A stretch of 64,000 nucleotides of DNA from Gonocerus acuteangulatus (lineage: Eukaryota > Arthropoda > Insecta > Hemiptera > Coreidae), in NCBI GenBank assembly GCA_946811695.1, contig OX328125.1, forward strand, positions 45,498,845-45,562,844. The letters run 5' to 3'. Below the pieces are notes generated by a model. That model was given only the letters and a program-made list of their open reading frames with translations, was not told where the DNA came from and did no database searches. The stretch's first letter is position 1. Every line of letters starts with the position of its first letter. Shown here in pieces: positions 25,248-34,706 of the stretch. Both the position numbers and the translations under genes were made by a program.

Positions 25248-25465
25248 TTGAATCGTTTATTTCAGAAACCCGTCAAGTGCACTTTTTAAAAATTTGGGAA
25301 AACCAAAAAAATTTCCTAATTTTAAAATTAGTAAAGGTTTTGGTTTGGGAAAACATCAAAGTAATAACGCTTGGGGTTAATTTTTAAAATTAGGAAGTTT
25401 TTTTAGTTTTCCCAAAATTTAAAAAAGTGCTCTTGACGGGGTTCTGAAATAAACGATTCAATTGT
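25248..25465. mobile_element. Inverted-repeat MITE
   Basis: Arms AATTGAATCGTTTATTTCAG (25248) and CTGAAATAAACGATTCAATT (complement, 25446-25465), continuing inward through CCCGTCAAG...GCACTTTTT and AAATTTGGGAAAACC for about 90 bp each. No ORF. The termini do not identify a superfamily. Confidence 0.7.
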
Positions 25466-25876
25466 TCATCTTTAACATCTCTTTATAATCTGCCCTCTAA
25501 ATTTACCTCCTTGCTACAAATGTGTGCGAATTGTTTACCTTTCAAGCTCTCCCAAAAAAAGAGGCTTAAATAATCCTTTTCATCCCTCCAAATTATCAAA
25601 TGTCTACTAGGTAGGATCGATAAAGATTCGAAGAAATTTTTCAAAAATTCCGTCATGAGTGCAACCTCAATAGCTACTTTCCTTTGGAGGAAAGTGCTAC
25701 AAGTGATAAAAATAAATTAGTATTAAGGGATAAATTTGTATTCAAGGTTAATTAATAATAGAATTATGAAAAATGGTGTCAGACTGATTTTTATGGGTTT
25801 CAGTGATAGGATGTTTACATTTATGTTAAAAATTAAACATTCTCTATCCAATGAAAGTGAAAAAAGTGAATAACAT

Positions 25877-25922
25877 AATATGTTTATACATAATATGTTT
25901 ATACATAATATGTTTATATACT
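25877..25922. repeat. Short tandem repeat, three 17-bp units
   Basis: ATAATATGTTTATACAT repeated almost perfectly three times. Confidence 0.9.
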
Positions 25923-27234
25923 TACTTAGATGATGTTTTGGAGTTGCATTGCTCACTGCAGTGCCTCACAACAAAAAATAGGATGCTATTCACGGAAGAA
26001 AAGGAGCATCAACAATAAATAACTAAAAATGATGTTTAATTATGCTAAGTAGGATTTTTGTATTTTCTTACACTTCTTAACTCTGTTAAATTAATCTAAT
26101 ATTTAAATAATATTGTTGCGTCTGGTAGGATTAAAAAAATATTTATCCCATAAATCTTATGTTGGTAGGGATTTAGAATCTTCTACTCCGTAAGTCAGAA
26201 AACAAAGAACAAAAACAAAACAACAATACAATTCCAAAACTGGCTGCTTACACAAATATAACATTTAAAGTCACTTACACTACTTAAACATATAAAACAT
26301 TCTTGGTAACTAATGCCTTGAAATCCTAACTTATTACATTAAGATTATAATAAATAACATAGCATAAAGCCTTATTTTAAAATAAAAACAAGTACATATC
26401 ACTAATATAAAAATTAAAAATATGACACTAGTAAATCATAAATTAAAATAAAATTATATACATTAAAATAAAAGTATATACAAATAAGTTCTTTGGACTA
26501 CATATTAAATTGAGACGTCTCTTGAATTATGAACAAAAAAATCCCTTATCGTGTAAATATTCATTTCTGAAATAATGTATTTACATTGGCATACAAATTT
26601 AGCGTATTCGTCTATTTCTTTTATTTTTCTAGGAAGGGAGTTGTAAATAATCGCTCCATTATATAACAAGCCTTTTGAATAAAAGCAGGTTGCCTGCTGC
26701 TCTATCTCTAAATTCCTAGCCTGCCTTGTCGAATAGGAATGTAAATCCCCCCTCGACTTAAACAGATGCAGATTATGCTTTACAAATTTCAGAACTTCTA
26801 ATAAGTAGAAAGATGGGATCGTCAAAATTTTAAGTTTTTTGAACAATTTTCTGCAGGAGGTTGTTCTCTGTAGATTGGATATTATTCTTATCGCCCTTTT
26901 TTGTATCTTAAAAATATCTTTTATTTCAGGCACATTTCCCCAAAGAACTATTGCATATAATTGTGATTAGAATAGCCCAAAATACGTGTTTATCAAATTT
27001 TCCAAATTTAATACATTTGTTAATTTTTTTAGCATATAACATGCTTTGTTTAATTTTTTCTTTATTTGTTCTATATGGGCTTTCCAATTTAAATTCTCAT
27101 CCAGAATTAATCCCCAGAATTTAGTTTTTGCTATTTGATTAATCAAATTTCTAATATTGAAACAAAGGTCTTTATTTATTTTTTTTTTTAAATCGCGAAT
27201 TGCATGTCTTACTTAAATTTAATTTTAATTTATG

Positions 27235-27272
27235 GTGTTTTAAGGCAGTTCAACCACTAGGGTCATGGATGC
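27235..27272. mobile_element. 38-bp micro-insertion with 14-bp target duplication
   Basis: The insert holds TTTTAAGGCAGTTCAACCAC and TAGGGTCATGGATGC between perfect repeats AATTTTAATTTATG (27221-27234 and 27273-27286). Same family as 11241-11285. It interrupts the LINE. Confidence 0.78.
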
Positions 27273-27723
27273 AATTTTAATTTATGATCCACCTCTTTAG
27301 GACTTGTATCATTTTATTGATTTCAATAGTAGGATGTTCCAAAGTAATTCCTCTGAAAAATACTGTCAAGTCATCAGCAAAGAGAACTGCTTTATTGGGA
27401 TGAAGGACCAAGAGGAGATCGTTGATGTAAATAAGAAATAGTAACGGACCAAGAATTGACCCTTGAGGTACTCCTTTGCTTGTTTTGGAAGTTCAAGATC
27501 TTGTTTTCGGGTTACCATTTACTTCTACACACTGTTCTCTATTGCTGATATAGGAATTCATGAGATTATTAGCAATTCCTCTAATTCCATAATAGGTTAA
27601 TTTCTCTATCAATATATTGTGATCCACTAGATCAAAAGCTTTAGATAAATCAGCAAATACCCCTATGAATTTTTCATTTTTATCTAGACTTTGCCTAATT
27701 GAGTTGGTTAAATTCATAATGGC

Positions 27724-27921
27724 CGGTAGCCGTGAGGGTTAAGGCGTGAGCTCTTAACACTCCGTGCCAAAGGTCGTGGGTTCGATTCCCACTAGGGGCG
27801 GTGGCTTTTCTTTCGAAAAAAGAAAAGGCATCACCCCTATCCTGGCTAGAAAAGGGTGGTAACCTATAGATAACCCGTCCTAAAATTCGTAGTTAATAAT
27901 AAATGGACGTTAAAATTTAAA
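27724..27921 (+). mobile_element. SINE-B, full length, with 15-bp target duplication
   Basis: Head CGGTAGCCGTGAGGGTTAAG, B box GGGTTCGATTCCCAC, body GCATCACCCCTATCCTGGCT and CTATAGATAACCCGTCCTAA, tail AAATTTAAATAAAT. The duplication TAAATTCATAATGGC is at 27709-27723 and 27922-27936. Inserted within the LINE RT domain. Confidence 0.92.
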
Positions 27922-28314
27922 TAAATTCATAATGGCATTTACTCTTGATTTATTTTTTCTGTATCCATATTGACTATTGGAAAAAAGACATTTTCCTTCA
28001 AACCATGTGTTTAGTCTGTTGTGTATTATTTTTTCAAAGACCTTTGACAAGACTGGTAATATTGCAATAGGTCTATAATTTTGAACATTATTTTTATCAC
28101 TCTTCTTATAAATAGGTTTAGCGCTTTTTAATTTATTCGGAAATATTCCTTCTGTTAAAGTCAGATTCATTAGTTTACTTAATGGTTTTTTTATGGCGTG
28201 AGATATTTCTTTTATAATGGTATTATTTATGTAGTCCAAATCGTAAGTTGTCTTATTTTTTATTGTGTTTATTACATCTATTATTTCTTGTTCAGAGGTT
28301 GGAATAAGGAACAA

Positions 28315-29506
28315 GTTATCTGTACTAATAATTATCTTATGTGTCAGTTTGTCAGTGTCTTGTCTGCTCTTACATCAAAGATTCTTACATAATGTCTTAT
28401 AAACTAACTTCCAGAGGTTTTTAATATAAGTCATTCTCGTTTATAAGGTATATATACCCTGTAAATAGAGCTGTATTCCTAGGGGAAACCAAAGGGGTTG
28501 CAGCTCCTCAGCCCCCCCCCCCCTTATAGCCTATGGTCCCCTGGTCAACCCTTTTTTCTGGGCTCCTTGCTTTTCTACTTGGATGATAAAAATCATTAAC
28601 AGCTTCTAATCTCCTTCTTTCTTCCTAACCGCCTTACCCCCCCCCCCCCCTTGGTTTTAGCTGTATATCCCCTTGTCTTGGGATTTATTTTCTAATCTCA
28701 TTTTATATTTTATTTAAAAATTATGTTTACTTTCTATCTATTTATTTTCTATTTCTATCCGAATTCTCATACTCACTTTGATGATTTTTTGGAGTGCATG
28801 GATTAGTGCAGCACTGGAATTGGCTCACACCGAGGAAAATATGCTATTCACCAAAGATGCGGATGATCTCCAACAATAAATAAATAGAAGTGATTTTTTT
28901 CTAACTTTAAGTTTCATCAGGATAATTTAGACTTTCGTTATATTAGTGATCACTTTAGTCATTGTAAAGATGTATAGTCCTGGCGTTAAGCTATTTGTAT
29001 GTGTAACTAAATATGCGTGTTTTTTACTTTATCTAGTAAGATTAAAAAAAGGAAACACCTATAATTAAATATTTGGAATTCGCAGTTCATCATATTGAGT
29101 ATAGTGTAATATTACTTACTTAATTTTCCGCTAAAGCCCAATGATGCGAGTTCGTTTGCAAATTAAAAATATTTTTTCTACTTTAGAGCCATTTAATACT
29201 ACATTTTAATGCTGTTGATAGCCATCTAAACTAACATACATAATAATTGAAGATTAAATGTTTTAAATTCCCCTTTAAAGTAGTTGCTTAACTTGACTAA
29301 AGATCGCACTCAACCCGCTAGAGTTCATGCTTTGTGAAAGCTTCTTTTTTTAAAATAATTATCTCAATAGAATTTCAGTTTATTCAGAAGTATATTTAGT
29401 CATTTTATTGTGCCTTACAGACAATCAATATTGGTGTGTTATGCATGTAATTAATTCTGACTTTTGTTATTATCATAACAGCATAAAATTCACTGCTCTT
29501 AACAAA
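28315..29506. other. No gene recognised
   Basis: C-runs at 28516-28531 and 28638-28650 in polypyrimidine-rich DNA. The remainder is AT-rich without features. Confidence 0.45.
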
Positions 29507-29569
29507 ATGGCCGCTGACAGTTCTGGAAAGCAGGCCTCAGAAGGTGTCGAATGTGTAAACACGATGTAG
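29507..29569 (+). CDS. Possible upstream ORF (20 codons)
   Basis: ATG in a strong context (AACAAAATGG) starts MAADSSGKQASEGVECVNTM and stops at TAG (29567-29569), 33 nt before the ATG of the next frame. AAAATGGCCGC also resembles a YY1-type promoter element. It may be an upstream ORF in the leader of the following exon. Unproven. Confidence 0.35.
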   Translation: MAADSSGKQASEGVECVNTM

Positions 29570-29601
29570 TCCAGAGAAATGGAGGAACACCTCCTTAAGA
29601 G

Positions 29602-29802
29602 ATGGAAGAAGTGAACGAGCAGAAAATACGTGTTAAAAAAGCCCAAGCACAAGTGGTCAGAGATAATGCCAGTAGAATTAGACATTTGTTTTCGGTTCGG
29701 TTATATGAGACTGTCACAGATGAAGAAAACATTTCCGATGTGATTTTTAAAGTGGATGCTGACGATCATCCTTTAGATTCTTCAAGTTTTCAACAACTCC
29801 AG
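29602..29802 (+). CDS. Probable first coding exon of an unidentified gene
   Basis: ATG in AAGAGATGG opens 67 codons ending exactly at a consensus donor (CTCCAG/GTAAGC, GT at 29803, phase 0). The peptide is polar: a basic, probably helical N-terminal part (VKKAQAQVVRDNASRIRHLF, residues 11-30), then acidic TVTDEENISDVIFKVDADDH. Composition is unlike the surrounding AT-rich noise, and no transposon motif is present. I do not recognise the family and could not find a downstream exon in phase; the rest may lie beyond a long intron interrupted by the piggyBac and Penelope relics. Confidence 0.5.
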
Positions 29803-30938
29803 GTAAGCTATCTTGAATATATTGTAATTCAAGTCTTGCACAAATTATAGTTTAGTGCAAAGCAGTGATAACATCTTGCACTCAAATCAAGTTGTTTTAT
29901 AACTATGATTTTCGGAATAGTAATAACTGTACTTAAAGTGTGAAGTTTTTAAATATGAAAGAGAATTAATGTTATGTAACAAACCTACCTGACAGCAATG
30001 CTATTCTGTCATGTACATCCTTCACTTTATTTATCTTGTCATTGCTTATTGCCTTTTAAAAAAAACAAACTATTCTTAATTTAACTGTCATAGGACATAA
30101 TTTGTAATGCTTTTACTATGCATTGACACAACTGTTATAGTTATTTAATTCTTAACATCTACTTTTGTTCAAAGGTTCATGTAATTAAAAGTCAATTTTT
30201 ACTTGATCGATTTGTGACGATAAGGATTTTTTACCACCCATTTAAAAATAGTGAATTATTCAGTTAATACCATTACTCTGAATTTCTTATCCTCTTTGAT
30301 CTAGTCATTGACTAGAAAGTAGGAAAATGCTTTTGTTTAGTTTAATTATTATGCTTCCAATTTTTTATTCTTATAAAACATCTTATTTTTAAGGAAGGAT
30401 AGAGTTCTTTTTCAGTAATCGTATATGCTGTAACAAGATAAATCAATTGTGACTTAAGATAAAGTTCTTGCCTAATAATTCTCATTATTTCACATTGTGC
30501 TACTAGACATTTCATTACAATGTTGTTTTAATCGCTTAGTCTAAAAGATTCTTTCGACTTTGTTGTTGCTGAATTTATCATCTTTTTTATACTTCTTTGA
30601 AGGGTCTTAGTTTTTGGATAACAAAATATAGAGAAATCATCATTGATTTGATAGAGATATTAGCGGAGTAATTTGGCTTCTTGTTTTGATACCATTAGCA
30701 TTTTTAATAACCTGCATAGCTTTCATGTGGACCAAAACATGATAACTACAATTAACCATACAAAATATGATTAATTTTTAATTCAGTCTGTTATGCTTTC
30801 TATGTCAATTAATCCATTTAATCCCAAGCCTATTTCTACTGGTTATTTGTTGAAATTTTTCGTTATATTTTACTCTCAGGCACTTAAAATAATGTATAAA
30901 ACCAAAAATCACCTATTATAGTTTAGGAGAAAAAAAAT
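29803..30938. other. No gene recognised (possible intron)
   Basis: AT-rich and featureless; would be intronic if the 29602 exon is real. Confidence 0.4.
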
Positions 30939-32531
30939 GTTGCATTTACGCAGCTTTGGGAAAAGCTAGGCAAATCAGGAAATACCATGATTTTATTATA
31001 ATATCGTTATTTATTTATGTTTTCAAATTTTATATTACTCTAAACACTATTTTTTATATCTCGGGCTTGAGTTTAAAACATAATTACAATTTAAAAAAAA
31101 ATAAATTGAGTTAAAAAATCATTTTTCGTGAAACTTTTGTGAGCATTGCACATGTAAAGTCACCTGGCATTTACTGCACATGAATATTTTTTGTGATTTG
31201 TATTAGCGATATCTTCTGCGTTGTTTATTATCTGACTCGATGATCAGATGATTTCTTTCGCCATATCTCGGAAGATTGACGGCAGGATTTTGATGGTCGC
31301 CCCATTGCTAGATATGAGAATGGAAGCGATGCCTCCTTTAAAACCGCAAGTGATTCAGTCTTCATTCGTACTCTGGCTACATCTGAGCAGAAATCCAACT
31401 GACTGATTTTGCTGACATTAACATATTTCTAGAATTGCCAGCTGTTAACGACTGCACAATCAATAGAAAATGGCCACCGCCACTTATTTTCTCTTATTCT
31501 GATGCAATAGTTAGCCACAGCATTATCGTGCAAATCAATACCTCCCATTCCTTTGTTGTTGTTATAAATTGGAAGATTCACAAAGTTGTACTTCTTCTCC
31601 TTATAATTGTACCTTTTCACTTTCGCTATTGGTTCCACTCCACTGTAATTGGACATTATCGTGACAAAAGTATTGTCATACTCCCTTACAGTGCATATTG
31701 ACTTTTCAGGGTCATGAGGAAACTCATAGGTTCCCTTATATTTTTTTTTTTCAAATCTTTTGGTGCATCCAGTGGGCAAATTGACGTCCGAGTTTCTCTA
31801 ACGGCCTTTGTTACAAAGTATCCCTTCTCAGATTAGCAGTTAACAAATTATCAAAGAAAGTTGTAAACGAAATTGTTATGCTCTGAGGGATTAGTAGAAG
31901 TGTTCTCGAGGAGCTATAGAACTACTTAATCACCTATTCTGAGTCTCTCCACTTTTTGATTGACTATCACCACCATTTGGGATAAATATCCTGTTGAGTA
32001 TGCACATACCCATAACTTGAACCACAATCTAATGGGCTTTCCTTTGATGAAGGGAAAACAAACCTGGCAAGTCCTGACTTGTTTTGACAGACCTGGATAG
32101 AGCTTGTGTATAGTTTGCCAGATTCTTCCCAAAGTTGCGTAAACACAGCATCATATTCTCAGGGCCATATTGCCATACAAATTTATGATCGCAATTACTT
32201 TTATTGGTTACATTTAAACATTCATGTTTAAGTAATGATTAGAGGAAAGTACATTTTTTTTTTAACAAATGCATTTATATTTTGGGCAAATTTCTAACAC
32301 GATTCACAATGCAATATTATTAATTATTAAATTTTAATGCCCATTTATTATTAACTACGAACAATGCAATGTTTAAAAAAAAAAAAAAAAGAAGACTTTT
32401 TCTCCTTTCCTTTAAGGAGTTGTCTTGTTACAAAAAACTATTCAAAGTAAATTAAAATGTTTCTTAGCTTGAGAAAAAAAAATTGTGAAAATCATGTTGC
32501 GTTTACGCAACTTTGGGATGAAAAGGGTTAA
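30939..32531. mobile_element. piggyBac element, approximate extent
   Basis: A 16-bp palindromic motif GTTGCGTTTACGCAAC followed by TTTGGGA occurs at 32496-32511. Diverged copies lie at 30939-30954 and, on the minus strand, at 32134-32149. The right edge is probably the TTAA at 32528-32531. The left edge may be the TTAA at 30818-30821 (followed by TCCCAAGCC) but is uncertain. Confidence 0.45.
31110..32115 (-). pseudogene. piggyBac transposase relic
   Basis: Minus strand, 5' to 3': KGKPIRLWFKLWVCAYSTGY (about 31990-32060), HNNFVYNFL corresponding to the 'DNFFTS' region, EYDNTFVTIMSNYSGVEPIA and MGGIDLHDNAVANYCIRIR with ENKWRWPFSIDCAVVNSW (31429-31779). These are characteristic of the piggyBac/PGBD family. 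Then come QLDFCSDVARVRMK, GRPSKSC, and a trace of the C-terminal Cys-rich domain near 31150-31200. Several stops and frameshifts; the N-terminal third is missing. TTAA, the piggyBac target, lies at 32528-32531 next to AAAAGGG. Confidence 0.85.
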
Positions 32532-33499
32532 ATAAAAATATGAACTTGTGATTATGAATTTCTATTAAATTTATCACATAGACAGTACATACATGAGCTT
32601 ATGAAAATGCCATATTTCATTATTTTAGGTCTACCCGTTTTGAAAGTGCCTTTTCATATAGTTTCTGAAAACTGCCTGAAATCGTACAGTGATCTCATTT
32701 TCAAACCATAATAGCCTCCTCCTTATTATGGGAGGAATTCATGTTAACAAATTTTAGATGTTCTTTTATTTAATATAAAACACACTAAAGGTTTAAATTA
32801 TATATGATATCATATTTGAAATGAGATGATATCATAATATCAAATATATGATATATAAATTTGATAATGAGTGTTTTCAAAATTTAAAAAAAAATAAAGG
32901 AATCATTTTTTATGGAAACCATGAATGGATGCGGGAGAAATAGTACAGGTCCACCACTTTTTAATTGTCTTTAAACAAATTTGACAATTTTTAAATTCTT
33001 GAAAACTATCTATTTTATTTTTTGTTGACAGGATTTTAATTGACTACTGGGATTGCGAAGGTAGATTTATTTAGGGTTCAGATTTGGTATCATATTATGA
33101 CTACTTTTTTTTAATAACAAAATGTGATTTATTTTTTACCGATGATTCGACTTGAAATTCAAGCCTTCATCAAAGATGTAAAACAAGGAGGATAGAGTTA
33201 ATACTTCTTATGTTAACACATGAAAGGAAGAACATTGTACATAGATTAGGATAAATGATACATATGGTAAAGTTGTAATATAGGATAGAGCTTAAATTAA
33301 AGGTAGATTAATTCATATTTAAAACTTAAATGGGTAACATAGGAATACATATATATAAAATAAATAAATACAGGATGAAAATAGGCTTACCAATGAGAAG
33401 AAGGAGAACTCTGCCTCACAGATGTGCAATCATTTCGGAATCTGGTGGATCGCTGTAAGTTAAAGAGCGGGGGGTTGACCTCACACATTAAGGTAAGGG

Positions 33500-33811
33500 A
33501 TAAATGGGACGTTTTTTATAAATGGAAAATGTTGGAATTGGTAGAAGATGTCTTCTTTATCAATTTTGTCATTAGCCAGATTATTTTCTAGATGGAACAT
33601 ATAGATCAAGAAAAGAGGTATTTTCAAGGTTGGATTCAATGGAGAGGATAGAGAGTTGGTCAAAGTCAAAGTTATGTCTGTCTGTGATGGCATGTCTCCA
33701 CAAGGCAGTCTTTATGTATTTGTTCTTAACATAATTTTTATGTGTTTTGAGCCTATCTTTTATGGAGTACAACAGTTTCCATTTACTAAAAACACCCCGT
33801 TTAAAATCCAC
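33500..33811 (-). pseudogene. Penelope-type GIY-YIG endonuclease, C-terminal remnant
   Basis: The minus strand reads SIKDRLKTHKNYVKNK, then TALWRHAITDRHNFDFDQLS and ILSIESNLENTSFLDL. This matches the C-terminal half of Penelope endonucleases (ALxxHxxxxxHxFDF...ILxxExN). The catalytic N-terminal GIY-YIG segment and the RT are gone. A frameshift leads into VNDKIDxEDIFYQF-like sequence (DKIDKEDIFYQF). Inactive. Confidence 0.7.
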
Positions 33812-34163
33812 GTCAGCTCCAATAAACTAAAAAAAGCCTTTTATACCTGACTTCCTTCCCTTATCAGCTCACTTTTATGACACCCCTGTCATCTTCGACC
33901 AGCCTTACCTTAAAGGGTGGTCAAAACCCCCCCTTCCCTTTTGCTTTTTTGCACAAACTAACAGCGATCCACCAGATTCAGAAATGATAGCACAACCATG
34001 AGGCATAGTTCTCCTTCTTTTTTAAATCTGTATTAATCTAGCTTCAATTTAAGCTCTAGCTATAATACACCCTTACCATATGTACCATTCATCCTAGTCT
34101 ATGTTTAATATGTTTTTTTTGTATGTGTCTTCTGTATATAAATGATTATTAACTCAGTCCTTC

Positions 34164-34220
34164 TTGTTTTACAGCCCTGATGAAGGCTCGAGTTTTCTTG
34201 CTGAAACATCGATAAAAAAT
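34164..34220 (+). ncRNA. Hammerhead-like motif, partly decayed
   Basis: TTTTACAGCC, CTGATGA (34177-34183), a weakened stem II, GAAAC (34203-34207), ATC, then GATAAAAA. The core letters are intact. The inner stem I pairing (GCC with GAT) and stem III (A/C mismatch) are damaged. The partner at 33130-33180 (minus) has TTGATGA and GAATC and is more decayed. Confidence 0.5.
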
Positions 34221-34479
34221 ACAACCCATTAAATTATAAAAAAAATAGTTTTATTATGATACCAAAACCAAACCCTATATAAATCTACCTTCACTATTTT
34301 ATTTTTAAACAAATTAGTAAAATTGAATGGAATTAGGTAGATTTTGTCATGAAGACTGTGATTGTGGATTTGCCAAATATCATTACGATCTGAAGCGGTA
34401 GCTGGAATAAATAAAGTTATCAGTCCCCATAAGGGTCCAGAAGGGCAGATACCGTTGAGGTATTTGATTCTTGACCATG

Positions 34480-34706
34480 GAAAATAATGTGTTCAGTACT
34501 ACGCTCCAGCCGGCTGAGTTTCCCCTTTGCAGGTACCCATTAATGAATTAATTAAAGGCTGAGTGGGTCTAAGGGCAGTCGGGCCCAAACCCAACCCTCA
34601 AACGACGACACTAAGAAATAAAATCTTTAGTGTGCGCCTGAGTTCTGAACTCACGTCCTCGAGCATATTAGTCAATTGCTTTACCATTGAGCTAACCTCA
34701 CACCTT
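34480..34706 (-). mobile_element. SINE-C (tRNA-like head)
   Basis: The minus strand starts GTGAGGTTAGCTCAATGGTA (A box), then AGCAATTGACTAATATGCTC, GTGAGTTCAGAACTCAGGCG (B-box position), AAAGATTTTATTTCTTAGTG and GGGTTTGGGCCCGACTGCCC. CTCCAGCCGGCTGAG at the far end is probably its 3' part. Shares the head with 25130-25235. Confidence 0.72.

Larger units (their letters stand above)
26505..28314 (-). pseudogene. Jockey/CR1-like LINE reverse transcriptase, split by a SINE
   Basis: Minus-strand order: NYRPIAILPVLSKVFEKII and SQYGYRKNKSRVNAIMNL (27910-28314), then FADLSKAFDLVDHNIL (27493-27717, motif A), GVPQGSILGPLLFLIYIND and LFADDLTVFF (about 27350-27480, motifs B and C, DD intact). The C-terminal part starts EIKDIFKIQKRAIRIISN (26505-26933). 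SINE-B (27724-27921) cuts the codon series in MNL, which is repeated on both sides as part of the target duplication. A frameshift separates motif A from B. A 38-bp micro-insertion lies at 27235. The DLSKAFD...PQGSILGP pattern fits the jockey/CR1 group. Truncated at the 5' end; inactive. Confidence 0.88.
33060..34289 (-). mobile_element. Penelope-like element relic with inverted arms
   Basis: Outer ends GGTAGATTTATTTAGGGTTC (33060) and its complement ending at 34289. Arms of up to about 350-400 bp match in opposite orientation, for example GGTGGATCGCTGTAAGTTA (33442) against TAACAGCGATCCACC (33960). Each arm holds a hammerhead-like motif and they face opposite ways (33130-33180 minus, 34164-34220 plus). 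Between the arms lies the end of a GIY-YIG-type ORF. Inverted terminal repeats, hammerhead motifs and a GIY-YIG endonuclease together identify a Penelope-like element. Confidence 0.75.
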
